A stretch of DNA of 64,000 bases from Bin76 sp963665765 (GTDB taxonomy: Bacteria > Actinomycetota > Acidimicrobiia > Spongiisociales > ZC4RG35). The notes beneath the pieces are model-generated. The model was not told where the DNA came from. It made no database searches and worked only from the letters and a program-made list of their open reading frames with translations. Position numbers and translations under genes: made by a program. Shown in pieces: positions 16,261 to 24,944 of the stretch (its first letter is position 1; each line of letters begins with the position of its first letter). The stretch lies in NCBI GenBank assembly GCA_963665765.1, contig OY762464.1:1860001-1924000 (forward strand), read 5' to 3'.

Positions 16261-17199
16261 GTGACTGCATCAACTCCGGAGTCTTACCTGGCCGAATGGG
16301 ATCGACGGTTGCTGGAATTCGAAGAAAGCCGGCATGTGTCGCTTCTCCGGAGAGCGGTCACCAACCTGATGCGGAACGGGTTGCTGCTGTCGGGAACCAT
16401 CCTGGCTGTCTTGGTGGTCGGCGCCGGTTTGGTGGGTCCCATCATCATGGGTGGAGACTACGAACTGATCAACTTTTCCAATACCCACGCCACGCCTTTG
16501 AGCGAAGGGGCGTTGCTGGGTACCGACCATTTGGGGCGCGACACGGCCATCAGGTTGTTTGTGGCCATCCGGGTGAGCCTGGCGGTGGCGGTGGGGGTGA
16601 CCGGGCTGGCTCTGGTGGTCGGCTTGGTAATCGGAACGGTGTCGGGGTTCCGCGGAGGATGGACCGACCGTTCTCTCAGCGGAGTGATGGACTTCATCTG
16701 GGGTTTTCCGCTCATCCTGGTGGCGGTGCTGTTCGCCGGAGGTTTGGGTGAGGGGCTCTTGTCGGTGATCTTGGCGGTGGGGCTGGTGAACATGGCAGCC
16801 ATTGCCCGAGTGGTGCGCGGCGAGGTGCTGGCACTGTCGGAAAGAGAGTTCATCGAGGCGGCCCGGGCGGGAGGACTCTCGAATTGGCGGATAATCCGCA
16901 AGCATCTTTTGCCTAACATTCTGGCGCCCGCCTTGGTGCTGGCCTCCTATTACGTGGCGGTGGCCATCATCGCCGAAGCGGCGCTTTCTTTTATCGGGCT
17001 GGGCGCTCAGCCCCCTCTCCCCAGTTTGGGGCAGATGGTGGCCGAGGGGCGCAATTTCCTGCAGCTGAATCATTGGGAGACCACGGTGCCCGGGCTGGCC
17101 TTGGTGCTGATGGTGCTGTCGGTGAGCCTGATTGGCGATGGCCTTCGGGATGTGTTCGATCCCCGATTGCGCCATGAGGCCAAAGGTCTCGAATCATGA
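16261..17199 (+). CDS. ABC transporter permease, DppC-like
   Basis: An inner-membrane permease of 312 residues with an N-terminal cytoplasmic segment, six predicted membrane helices and the EAA loop region (EFIEAARAGGLSNWRIIRKH) that docks the ATPase. The GTG at 16261 is chosen because the family N-terminus (helix preceded by RRAVTNLMRNG) follows it. Its stop overlaps the ATG of the next permease (ATGA). Confidence 0.9.
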   Translation: MTASTPESYLAEWDRRLLEFEESRHVSLLRRAVTNLMRNGLLLSGTILAVLVVGAGLVGPIIMGGDYELINFSNTHATPLSEGALLGTDHLGRDTAIRLFVAIRVSLAVAVGVTGLALVVGLVIGTVSGFRGGWTDRSLSGVMDFIWGFPLILVAVLFAGGLGEGLLSVILAVGLVNMAAIARVVRGEVLALSEREFIEAARAGGLSNWRIIRKHLLPNILAPALVLASYYVAVAIIAEAALSFIGLGAQPPLPSLGQMVAEGRNFLQLNHWETTVPGLALVLMVLSVSLIGDGLRDVFDPRLRHEAKGLES

Positions 17200-18113
17200 G
17201 ATATTTGGCCAGCCGCACCGTCTACATGCTGATCATTCTGGCCATCTCTTCGGTGGCGGTGTTCTATGCCATCCGCCTTTCGGGCGGAGACGCCACCGCC
17301 GCCCGGCTCCCGGCTTCCGCAACCGAGGCCGACCGGGAGACTTTCCGGGAGATCCTGGGGCTCAACGATCCCATCTACCAGCAGTATTTCACCTACATGG
17401 GTCGGTTGCTCAGTGGGGATCTGGGCAATTCGCTCACCAACAATGCCCTCATTTCCAAAATGCTGGTGGAACACGGGCGCAACAGCCTGATTCTGGGGGT
17501 GACGGCCTTTGCGTTGGTGTTTTTGATCGGAATCCCGCTGGGGATCCTGGCTTCGGTGAGACGCAATACTTTCTGGGACGGGGGGATCATGAGCATGTCG
17601 GTGGCCGGGATGGCCATCCCCAATTTCTGGTTGGCTTTGCTGAGCATCTGGTTGTTTGCCAGCGTGTTGGGGTGGCTTCCCTCGGCGGGGTGCTGTGAGC
17701 CCAAACAGCTGATTCTGCCCGCCTTGGTGCTGGCCGCCGAGGGCACGGCTCTCACGGTGCGGATGACCCGGTCGGCCATGCTGGAGAATCTCGATTCCGA
17801 CTGGGTGCGCACTCTGCGGGCGGGAGGCCTTTCCGAAGCCCGAGTAATCGGCAAGCATGTGTTCCGCAACGCCCTGATTCCGATCATCTCCCTGGCGGGC
17901 CTGCGCATCGGCCAGATTGTGGGATACGCCCTGATAGTCGAGGTGATCTTCGGCTGGCCGGGACTGGGCCAGGTGCTGGTGAACGCGGTTCTGCGCCGGG
18001 ACTATCCGGTGGCGCAGTTCTTCTCATTGGTGTTGGTGGTGATGGTGGTATTGGGCAACTGGCTGGCCGATCTGGGTTATCTGGCCGCCAATCCTCGTCT
18101 GCGGAAGGTCTGA
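17196..18113 (+). CDS. ABC transporter permease, DppB-like
   Basis: A second permease of 305 residues beginning MRYLASRTVYMLIIL. It has a periplasmic loop after helix 1, the typical GDLGNSLTNN segment and an EAA loop (DWVRTLRAGGLSEARVIGKH). It overlaps the DppC-like gene by 4 nt and the ATPase gene by 1 nt, so the three are translated as a unit. Confidence 0.9.
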   Translation: MRYLASRTVYMLIILAISSVAVFYAIRLSGGDATAARLPASATEADRETFREILGLNDPIYQQYFTYMGRLLSGDLGNSLTNNALISKMLVEHGRNSLILGVTAFALVFLIGIPLGILASVRRNTFWDGGIMSMSVAGMAIPNFWLALLSIWLFASVLGWLPSAGCCEPKQLILPALVLAAEGTALTVRMTRSAMLENLDSDWVRTLRAGGLSEARVIGKHVFRNALIPIISLAGLRIGQIVGYALIVEVIFGWPGLGQVLVNAVLRRDYPVAQFFSLVLVVMVVLGNWLADLGYLAANPRLRKV

Positions 18114-19093
18114 TGGCCGGCCCCATTCTTTCCGTCCGGGATCTCACCACGGTGATCCGCACCGAAGGAATCCGATTCGAGGTGGTGAGAGGGGTTTCCT
18201 TTGATCTGTACCCCAATGAGATCTTGGGTCTGGTGGGAGAGTCCGGATGCGGCAAAACGATGACCGCCCTCTCCCTGATCGGCCTGATCCCGGCCCCTGC
18301 CGCCCAGGTCACCGAAGGCGCCGTCCTATTCGGCGGCCAGGACCTGGTTGCCGTGTCCGAACGGCAAATGAGGGAAGTGCGGGGTGATGACATTTCCATG
18401 ATTTTCCAAGATCCCCTCACCTCGCTCGATCCCATGTTCACCATCGGGCATCTGCTCACCGAGGTGATCCGACGGCATCGTACGATATCCCGCTCCGAGG
18501 CGCGAGCCCTCGCCCTGCAGGCACTGAAAGAGGTCGAACTGCCTGATCCCGAGACTCGGATGAACCAGTATCCCCACCAGCTGTCCGGGGGCATGCGGCA
18601 GCGGGTGATGATCGCCATGGCGCTGATGCTCGATCCCGACATTCTGATCGCCGACGAGCCCACCACTGCCCTGGATGTCACCGTGCAGGCCCAGATCCTC
18701 GACCGCCTGGTGGGCCAGCAACGCCGGCGCGATGTGTCGATGCTGCTGATCACCCACGACTTGGGGGTGGTGGCGGCGGTGGCCGATCGGGTGGCGGTTA
18801 TGTATTCGGGCGAAATCGTCGAGCAAGCCACCGTCGAGCAATTGTTTTCCGATCCTCAGCATCCCTACACGCAGGGTCTTCTGCGCGCCCTTCCCCAGAG
18901 CCGCCATCAACGAGGCGCCCTGCATACCATCCCCGGACGGGTTCCTCCACCTCAATTCACGCCTCCGGGGTGTCTTTTCAGTCCCCGGTGTTCCCAGGCC
19001 CTGCTTCGTTGCTGGGAGGAACATCCCGAGTTGGTGTCAGATGGTCGGCGGGATCTGCGCTGTTTCAATCCTCAACCCTTGACTTTGGCATGA
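18113..19093 (+). CDS. ABC transporter ATP-binding protein, OppD/DppD-like
   Basis: The nucleotide-binding subunit of 326 residues. Walker A GESGCGKT, the signature LSGGMRQRV, Walker B ILIADEPTTALD and the H-loop THDLG are all intact. The C-terminal oligopeptide domain with its conserved Cys cluster (CLFSPRCSQALLRCWEEHPE) is present. The ATG overlaps the upstream stop (TGATG). Dipeptide-type transporters usually have a second ATPase next door; here the next gene is a hydrolase. Confidence 0.92.
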   Translation: MAGPILSVRDLTTVIRTEGIRFEVVRGVSFDLYPNEILGLVGESGCGKTMTALSLIGLIPAPAAQVTEGAVLFGGQDLVAVSERQMREVRGDDISMIFQDPLTSLDPMFTIGHLLTEVIRRHRTISRSEARALALQALKEVELPDPETRMNQYPHQLSGGMRQRVMIAMALMLDPDILIADEPTTALDVTVQAQILDRLVGQQRRRDVSMLLITHDLGVVAAVADRVAVMYSGEIVEQATVEQLFSDPQHPYTQGLLRALPQSRHQRGALHTIPGRVPPPQFTPPGCLFSPRCSQALLRCWEEHPELVSDGRRDLRCFNPQPLTLA

Positions 19094-19782
19094 CCGGGAC
19101 GCCGATCCCGGTGGAGGTGGTGGGGGAAAACCAGGTGATTCTCCGGGGTTTGGAATGGCCGGTCCCCGGCCCACCGGTGGTTTTCGTCCACGACTACGGG
19201 GCTGATCTGGACGAGTGGGGGTCGCTGCCCGGGGATCTGGCGAAAGCGGGATTCAGAGCGATCAGCCTGGAGTTGTCCGGGCATGGTCTCTCCGACGGTG
19301 AACCCGATCCCTCCACTGTGACCGAGGATGTGCGGAGTATGGTGACCCAGGCCGGCGGGGTGTGGGGCCCTTGTGGTTTGGTGGTCAATGGCGAGAGCGT
19401 TCCGGGGTCGGTGAAGGTGGGCGCGGCGGACGGGGCGCCGGTGCACATTCTCATCTCACCGCCGGAGATGTCCACAGAATTTTTGAAGGGCGGCGAGAAG
19501 GCGATGCGCATCATCATGGCGGCAGGCAGCGACCCGAAAGGTCATGCCGCCGCCAAACACGCTCACGATTATCTCCCTGGCCAGCGCCTGCTGATGACCG
19601 TGTCGGGCGCCACCGAGCGGGGGGTGGCTCTGGCCGGTCTTCGCCCCTCAATTCTGGAGGACTTCGCCCAGTTCTTCCGACAGTACCTGGCGCCGATCAA
19701 CATGGCATGGATAAAGCACCGCGAAGAGCAGGCCTCTTCCGAATCGGTGGAACATCATGGAGATGCCCAGGAGCCATCCTGA
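19090..19782 (+). CDS. Alpha/beta-hydrolase fold protein, divergent
   Basis: A 230-residue protein with the N-terminal strands of an alpha/beta hydrolase (VVFVHDYGADLDEWGSLPGDL and SLELSGHGLSDGEPDPS), which match the oxyanion and DGHGxS-like segments. The nucleophile elbow is irregular: VVNGESVPG has Gly-Glu-Ser but Gly at +3 rather than +2, so catalytic activity is uncertain. The start ATG overlaps the ATPase stop by 4 nt, placing it in the transporter operon. It may process the imported compound. Confidence 0.7.
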   Translation: MTGTPIPVEVVGENQVILRGLEWPVPGPPVVFVHDYGADLDEWGSLPGDLAKAGFRAISLELSGHGLSDGEPDPSTVTEDVRSMVTQAGGVWGPCGLVVNGESVPGSVKVGAADGAPVHILISPPEMSTEFLKGGEKAMRIIMAAGSDPKGHAAAKHAHDYLPGQRLLMTVSGATERGVALAGLRPSILEDFAQFFRQYLAPINMAWIKHREEQASSESVEHHGDAQEPS

Positions 19783-19804
19783 GGTGGGCCGGCCAGTTTG
19801 GAAG

Positions 19805-20063
19805 GTCGCGAAAAAAAGGGTGGCCGGAGGGTTGACTATGTCACATCAAAGGCGCACATTGGGTGGGTCGAACACCTCTCGGTTCGTTCTGACGTCGTCC
19901 GGACCGCGCCAGAGCCCGTCGAGGGCAGAGGTCATATTCTCGGAGCCGTCCCCCCGGACGGACCGGCGGGCCGCGCTCCGATTCCCGGAGGTGGCGGTGG
20001 GGGCGGGCCCTTAGGGAAAAAATGGCGAGGGTTTTCGCGAGATAGGGATGGTTTTCACGATCT
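19805..20063 (+). repeat. MITE-like dispersed element, copy A
   Basis: About 259 bp, resembling the element at 51885-52145 along its length (visual estimate 65-70% identity). The ends form an imperfect inverted repeat (GGTCGCGAAAA at the left, TTTTCACGATC at the right). The shared core around 19860-19920 reads in one frame as AHIxxVxHLxVxSDVVRTAPE in both copies, and contains a hairpin (CGGTTCG/CGGACCG). No transposase is encoded. It fills the gap between the hydrolase and the membrane protein gene. Confidence 0.65.
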
Positions 20064-20156
20064 GACCGCGGCTCTGAGGGTGGGGGCGGCCTGTTACTTC
20101 CGGTTTGCTCATCATTCCGAACTCCTGACCATGGTGCCGAGGTACGCTTAGGCGCG

Positions 20157-20513
20157 ATGAGCAAACGGCTGGCATTCTTTCGGGTTCTTGCGGTCTCACA
20201 GATGGTGGTCACGGCTTTCGTAGCGTTGGTGGCCAGTTTCGCCGACGGAGGGACATGGTGGGAGCGGCTGATGCTCAGCGTGCTGCAACCCGTGGTTGCC
20301 ATTCTCATTCTCGTTTTGGTGATGCAGCGTGCGCCGTCGATGAAGCTTGTGAAAGCTACTACCTGGGTGTTGTTGGTTCAGGTGGGCGCCAATGTGGCCA
20401 TTGCCCTGTCGATTCTGGCTGGGAGCACCAAGGGAGACTGGTTCCTACCGCTCATCTTCGCGGTGGTGCCCCTGATCATTCTTTCCTATTGCTACCACCT
20501 TCGCCGCGGATAG
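20157..20513 (+). CDS. Small integral membrane protein, four TM segments
   Basis: A 118-residue hydrophobic protein beginning MSKRLAFFRVLAV. It has four predicted membrane helices (about residues 8-28, 38-56, 66-87 and 93-112) separated by short polar loops, and ends in a positively charged tail. No family is recognised. TACGCT lies 8 bp before the ATG and there is no Shine-Dalgarno, so the message may be almost leaderless. Confidence 0.65.
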   Translation: MSKRLAFFRVLAVSQMVVTAFVALVASFADGGTWWERLMLSVLQPVVAILILVLVMQRAPSMKLVKATTWVLLVQVGANVAIALSILAGSTKGDWFLPLIFAVVPLIILSYCYHLRRG

Positions 20514-20548
20514 CCAACCAACCCTTGCCCTGATTGGTCTCTGTTCAC

Positions 20549-20902
20549 CTATTCGAGGGTGCGCAACAGGTGTTCCACTTTACTGATCCATGTATCCAAC
20601 TCGGCGGCGACCGGGGCAAGTTCATACTGGTGATGATGGCAGGCCCGGGTCAGGAAAAACCAGGCTGCTCTGATATCGGCCACCAGTTCCGGGTCTTTCA
20701 AGACCAGAGGGAGGCACAGAAACTTGCATCGGAAACTGGCGGATAGCACCTCCGGCATACCGTTGGCGCTCCACAATCTGTCCACCGCCGATTCCAAATG
20801 CTGGCGAGTCAGGATCGCTACTGCTCGAGGCCAGATTCCCTTCGGACCCCAATCGGACCCGGCAAGGAGAGTCCGGGCCGTTGAAAGGTTTCTGCTGCTC
20901 AA
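20549..20902 (-). CDS. Small helical protein with HEPN-type RX4HXY motif (candidate RNase of a two-gene module)
   Basis: A 117-residue protein, predicted mostly helical. Residues R86-x4-H91-x-Y93 (RACHHHQY) fit exactly the RX4HXY motif of HEPN RNases such as the HepT toxins, and lie in the last third of the chain as in those proteins. The start is a TTG at 20902 that overlaps the stop of the upstream ATPase by 4 nt (TTGA), so the two are translationally coupled. The assignment rests on the motif, length and context only; overall similarity to a named HEPN family was not testable. Confidence 0.6.
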   Translation of the reverse strand: MSSRNLSTARTLLAGSDWGPKGIWPRAVAILTRQHLESAVDRLWSANGMPEVLSASFRCKFLCLPLVLKDPELVADIRAAWFFLTRACHHHQYELAPVAAELDTWISKVEHLLRTLE

Positions 20903-23307
20903 AATCGATTCCTTATCCGGGTCGCCAGACGGCGACTGTCGTTGATCAGCCCTCGAAGATCTCCCGGATATCCGGAATGGGTTCCCCGATTGCAAACTCC
21001 CAGCACACCAGCCAGATTCTTTCCCCATCGTTGGGTAATTGCACCTCTCACCTTGCTGGCTTCGCTGACGTTCCCCAAAAGGGCCAGTGCCACCTTTTGC
21101 ATCAAAGTGTTGGCCTGGTCGATCTCTTTTTCTACCTCCGCATGCAAGGCGCCTTGTCCGATTCTTTCCCTCCGGATCCTTTCCACGCATGCGGCTTCCA
21201 ACGCCTGCCGACAGAAGCCTGGCACCACCTTTTGGGAGATACTTGAGGTCAGAGTGTCTTCCATGGCCACTGCCCACGCATCCTCGAGATACTGTTCGAC
21301 CGGCCCGAGCACACTTCTCACCGTTACCAGCGACTTCTTTTGGCGGGTCACCTCGAGTACTTGGTGAGAAAGGTCGAGCCGGCGCAGGGATTCGGGCAAG
21401 CGGTCGTCATGGGTGAACACCACCAGTTGTCTTCCCGAGGCCACCTTGTCAAAAACCCTGGCCAGCCCGTCTACCCGGGCGGGGTCCATGGCTTGGACCG
21501 GATCATCAATGATCAGAAACCGGAAAGGGCTCTCGGGCAGGGTGCCGCGTGGGAAAAACAGAGAGAGGGCCAGACAATTGAGCTCCCCTTGGCTGGCCAC
21601 TCCCAAGGCCTGAAATTCTTTGCCGTCTACGGTCGCGTTCAATGCGACTTGTCTTCGAGGGCCCCTACCTGTGAGTGCTATCGAATCCAGATCGATATTG
21701 CTTTGCAAGCGCAACTCACCCCAGATTTCCAGCGCTTGGTTCTCTATCGGTTCCCACCGGTCATTTCGTAGGCCTTCGGCGATTTCGCTGAGAATGCTTT
21801 CGGCGGTTTTGATGATCCGAATGACTGGCCGCAATTCTGTTGCCGCCCAGGCAGTGGGCAGCCAGGCTATCAGCGCTGCTTTGACCGGGGCCCATCTTTC
21901 TTCTTGTTCCGAGTAAAGCTCGCCGGCCTGTTGGGACAGGGTTTCGGCTACTTTTGTCAACTGGGAGTGCATTTCGATCAGATGGCCTGGAACATCGGAT
22001 GGCCGCTCGGGGAGGTCGTTCCATCGTTTCCATGTTTCCACCAGACGACCGACATCGATCGGTGTGTCATCGGGTAGAGGTGGAGGTTGCACCAGGTGCT
22101 GGGCTAGTTTCAGGGCCTTTTTGAGGCCGGTTTCTGCTTTCCGGTAGCGCCGAGCTTCTTTGCTCAGTTCGGCGACACGGATCTGGGTGGCCGATAGCCA
22201 GTCGTCATCCATTCCTCCTTTCATACAAACCGGGCAGATGTCTTCACTGTGACGCTCCTGATGTTGGAGGGCAACCTTTAGCAATCTCGCTAGATCGCTT
22301 GAACGATGCAGGCTGGATCCCCTGAGGCTTTCCAGCATCAGTCTGGCTTTCTCTACTTTTCCGGATATCTCCGCTACTTCCTCGGCGGAGGGCAGTTCCA
22401 ACGTCGAAAGCTCACGCAGGCTTCGAATCGACGGCGCAGTGTCGCCGGTCAAGAGATTTTCGAGTTGGTCGAGTTGCCATTTCCATCCTGACAGATTCTC
22501 CGAAGCCCTCTCCGCCCGGTCGTCGTTAATGCCATTTAGTAAGGGACGTATCTCCTTTTTAAGCTGATCGTTGACAGCCTTGATTTGCTGTTCTCGATCT
22601 CGGCGAGCCTTGGACAGCCACCCCAGGGCCTGAGTAGTTTCCTCCATTCCCAACACCTTGTTAAATGTGTCGTAGAGGCCGGAAGGTTTTAGGGCGATGC
22701 TTCCCAACTCGGGATGGGAAAGTATCGGCCGATACAGCTCCAGAGGTTCTGACCAGCCGATCCCGGCCAAATCAGTTCTCTTTTGTCGCAGGTGTTGGGC
22801 GGTGGTCGCAGAGTCGGAAACGTTTCGGACATCATCAGCCCAACTCTTCTCTACGGTAGTTTCTCCGGCAACACCTTCAACCTGGAACTTGGCGGTCACC
22901 CCCGCTCCGGTGGGCATATGAAGGTTGCGCCACCCATTCTTCCAGACAGCCGTTTTGCCCTTCCATCGGAAGCTGTCTCCGGTGAGCAGCACTTCCAAAC
23001 CATCGAAAAAGCTGGATTTGCCCGATCCGTTGCGGCCCACCACCAGGGTTAGACCCGGTTGGGCATCCAACTCAAGAGTCGCCTTGGGGCCGATCCCGCG
23101 AAATCCCTGCACGGTGATGCTCTGCAGATAAACCGAAGCGGCCGATTGCCTGCTGTCTGTGGTCTCTGGCTTCGCAGCAACGGTTTCCCCTTTGAGCACT
23201 GCCGCTACCGCACCGGGTCCCAAAAGGGAAGCGCTTACCAACTGCTCCACGGACTCGTCCACTTCCAGGTCGCGAAGCTTTCGAACTATCTCTTTTCGGA
23301 TTCCCAT
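20899..23307 (-). CDS. SMC/Rad50-like AAA ATPase with zinc-hook motif
   Basis: An 802-residue ATPase. Walker A GRNGSGKSS lies at residues 91-99 after an N-terminal ~60-residue extension. A coiled-coil-rich middle contains a CPVC zinc-hook-like motif at 358-361. The ABC signature-like ASQGELN lies near 570, Walker B FLIIDDPVQAMD near 598-609 and the H-loop FTHDD follows. After the ATPase head comes a ~140-residue helical C-terminal domain ending with CNRGTHSG. The arrangement (ABC head, hook, C-terminal helical domain) recalls RloC/PrrC-type defence ATPases. It is followed with a 4-nt overlap by a small HEPN-motif protein. No restriction or methylation domain is seen in it. Confidence 0.82.
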   Translation of the reverse strand: MGIRKEIVRKLRDLEVDESVEQLVSASLLGPGAVAAVLKGETVAAKPETTDSRQSAASVYLQSITVQGFRGIGPKATLELDAQPGLTLVVGRNGSGKSSFFDGLEVLLTGDSFRWKGKTAVWKNGWRNLHMPTGAGVTAKFQVEGVAGETTVEKSWADDVRNVSDSATTAQHLRQKRTDLAGIGWSEPLELYRPILSHPELGSIALKPSGLYDTFNKVLGMEETTQALGWLSKARRDREQQIKAVNDQLKKEIRPLLNGINDDRAERASENLSGWKWQLDQLENLLTGDTAPSIRSLRELSTLELPSAEEVAEISGKVEKARLMLESLRGSSLHRSSDLARLLKVALQHQERHSEDICPVCMKGGMDDDWLSATQIRVAELSKEARRYRKAETGLKKALKLAQHLVQPPPLPDDTPIDVGRLVETWKRWNDLPERPSDVPGHLIEMHSQLTKVAETLSQQAGELYSEQEERWAPVKAALIAWLPTAWAATELRPVIRIIKTAESILSEIAEGLRNDRWEPIENQALEIWGELRLQSNIDLDSIALTGRGPRRQVALNATVDGKEFQALGVASQGELNCLALSLFFPRGTLPESPFRFLIIDDPVQAMDPARVDGLARVFDKVASGRQLVVFTHDDRLPESLRRLDLSHQVLEVTRQKKSLVTVRSVLGPVEQYLEDAWAVAMEDTLTSSISQKVVPGFCRQALEAACVERIRRERIGQGALHAEVEKEIDQANTLMQKVALALLGNVSEASKVRGAITQRWGKNLAGVLGVCNRGTHSGYPGDLRGLINDSRRLATRIRNRF

Positions 23308-23460
23308 TCGGAACGGACCCCCGATTGTCGCCTGGTGACTTTTGTCCTAAAGGTACCGCAGGGGTGTGACGGGCTTACTTGAGGAAGCATCATCCCAAAG
23401 GCGGGATCTTCCCCGGGTCCTCGTACCGGACAGCCTTGTTCCATGCTCGCGCTTGTGTTT

Positions 23461-23847
23461 TTACGGACCGATGACTGTTATGCCCAGTTGTGTTGCGCTC
23501 TCGGCCATTCTCCGGTCGTAGCAAACTATTCCCTGCAGGTTGTCTCCCATTTCCATAGCGGCTGCCAGATGGAGGGCGTCCAGACTCCTGAGGATGAAGG
23601 GGTCCAATCGGGCTGCATTTTCAAATATGGCGGAGGTGAGTCCGATCAAGAGGAGGGAGTCAATAAGAAGGCGGGCTTGCCCCATGGAGTCGGGCGCCAG
23701 CCGCCGGGTTGCCCTCAGAAGTTCGGTCCGCAAAAGGTCGCTTGAGAAAATCCGGCTTTCCCTGGGGGTCAGCCATGCTCGCAGAAAGGCGGATTCCTTC
23801 TCCTCCACCACCAGTTTGACCGCGGCCGAGGTGTCGAGATAGTACAT
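23461..23847 (-). CDS. vapC: VapC-family PIN-domain toxin
   Basis: A 128-residue PIN-domain ribonuclease. The acidic metal-binding residues are visible: D5 in MYYLDTSA, E42 in LLRTELLRA, D90 in SLDALHLAAA and D111 in CYDRRM. The ATG at 23847 follows the antitoxin stop by 1 nt (TGA-G-ATG), so it is the downstream gene of a toxin-antitoxin operon. It cleaves RNA in the family; the target is unknown. Confidence 0.9.
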   Translation of the reverse strand: MYYLDTSAAVKLVVEEKESAFLRAWLTPRESRIFSSDLLRTELLRATRRLAPDSMGQARLLIDSLLLIGLTSAIFENAARLDPFILRSLDALHLAAAMEMGDNLQGIVCYDRRMAESATQLGITVIGP

Positions 23848-23848
23848 C

Positions 23849-24124
23849 TCAATATCGCTCTGCGTTGCGCATCTGCTTCAGTTCATCCGACAGGGATCTT
23901 CCTGGCGCGGGCGAGGGCAGCGGCTTGGGCAGTTCGCTCAGGTTGCGAAGAGCGGGCCGGGCTCGGCCGGACTGGATGAGAGAGCCGATAGGGTTGGTTT
24001 TGACGGGAACCAGCCGGGCAACCGGACGGCCTCGAACAGTGATAGTCACCGACGATCCACCGGCCACCTTTGCCACCACCGCCGAGGCGTTTTGCTGTAG
24101 CGCTCTGATCCCCACCGCATCCAT
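23849..24124 (-). CDS. vapB: Phd/YefM-like VapB antitoxin
   Basis: A 91-residue antitoxin. The N-terminal MDAVGIRALQQNASAVVAKV and TVRGRPVARLVPV are the DNA-binding Phd/YefM fold signature. The Pro-rich basic C-terminus should bind and neutralise VapC. A perfect palindrome covers its start codon, and a TACAAT -10 element lies 7 nt before the ATG, so the transcript is probably leaderless and autorepressed. Confidence 0.88.
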   Translation of the reverse strand: MDAVGIRALQQNASAVVAKVAGGSSVTITVRGRPVARLVPVKTNPIGSLIQSGRARPALRNLSELPKPLPSPAPGRSLSDELKQMRNAERY

Positions 24125-24145
24125 GTGCTACATTGTAGCACATGG
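24121..24145. promoter_or_regulatory. Perfect 25-bp palindromic operator/leaderless promoter of vapBC
   Basis: The arms CCATGTGCTACA and TGTAGCACATGG flank one central T. On the minus strand TACAAT, followed by 7 nt and then the vapB ATG, lies inside the palindrome, so operator, -10 element and start codon overlap. VapBC complexes typically repress through such palindromes. Confidence 0.82.
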
Positions 24146-24305
24146 AATGGCGGCTAGTCTGGCTCGAATATGGCCCCTGGTCCCACCGCAAGGACTAGGC
24201 AGGACGTTCGGAAAGCCATCTCACGGGCGGAATGGCTCATCGGAGAAGTGGCGGCCTGGCACAATCGGAGCCACCCGGCAGCCAACCACACAGGAGAAAC
24301 GTAGG

Positions 24306-24659
24306 GTGCACCTTATGATCTCGGCCTATGGGCGGCTGGCACTGAATTCTCTTGAATCGGAGTTCGGCGAACATGACTGGCGTGAAGAGAGCAATCAGAT
24401 GGGAAGGGATATGGCTTCTCTGATCGAGAAGCATGGGCCTTTCGCCCAAGGGGATACCAGGCTTGCCACTGGCCACCACGCTGAGGAACGTCTCGTTTGC
24501 TTTGATCTGCTAACGGTAACCCTTGATGAGATTATGAGAGAGTGTGGGATTCCCGACGAACAAAGGGAGCAACAGAGGGAGGAATACCGTGGATTCGCCG
24601 AGTACTTTCTCGAACATTATGACGGACCGGAGAAGACCCTTCCCCTTCTGAACGAGTAG
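24306..24659 (+). CDS. Hypothetical acidic protein
   Basis: About 117 residues, rich in Glu and Asp, beginning VHLMISAYGRLALN and ending LLNE. The GTG at 24306 has AGGAG 9 nt upstream; an ATG at 24315 is the alternative. No signal peptide or membrane segment is seen and I do not recognise the family. It is divergent from vapBC. A C-terminal stretch (EQREQQREEYRGFAEYFLEH) is predicted helical. Confidence 0.6.
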   Translation: MHLMISAYGRLALNSLESEFGEHDWREESNQMGRDMASLIEKHGPFAQGDTRLATGHHAEERLVCFDLLTVTLDEIMRECGIPDEQREQQREEYRGFAEYFLEHYDGPEKTLPLLNE

Positions 24660-24814
24660 CAGGAGGGACGCGGTTCCTCTGTTTTTCTACTGGCCGTCGG
24701 AGTACGCCAGAGTGGTGTTCACCAACACAGCATTCCACCATGGGGTTGAGGACCACGAGATCCATCATCTGATTCTTCTTCCCCCAAAAAGGTTCGCTTG
24801 CACCACGGGCATCC

Positions 24815-24944
24815 GACCCGAGTTTGGCGGGTGGTTTTGCGTTTTACCTGGTCAGGGGGCATACGCGAAGAGGTTGTTTCCACTACATTCGGGGTTTGAA
24901 CCCCTTCAGGGTTGGGTGATGGTGGCTTTGTCCCAGGTGCGGGT
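24815..24944 (+). repeat. Dispersed repeat R2, copy A
   Basis: This 130-bp segment starting GACCCGAGTTTGGCGGGTGG and ending TCCCAGGTGCGGGT is about 90% identical to the reverse complement of 33535-33665. Differences cluster in the part around 24897-24915. The two copies are inverted and bracket the giant protease and RNase H genes. Confidence 0.85.

Noticed and set aside
19841..20308. Open frames through the 260-bp element at 19.8-20.06 kb (and 51.9-52.3 kb) as genes
   Set aside because: The shared peptide stems from a repeated structured DNA element; no start with a ribosome-binding site and no domain.
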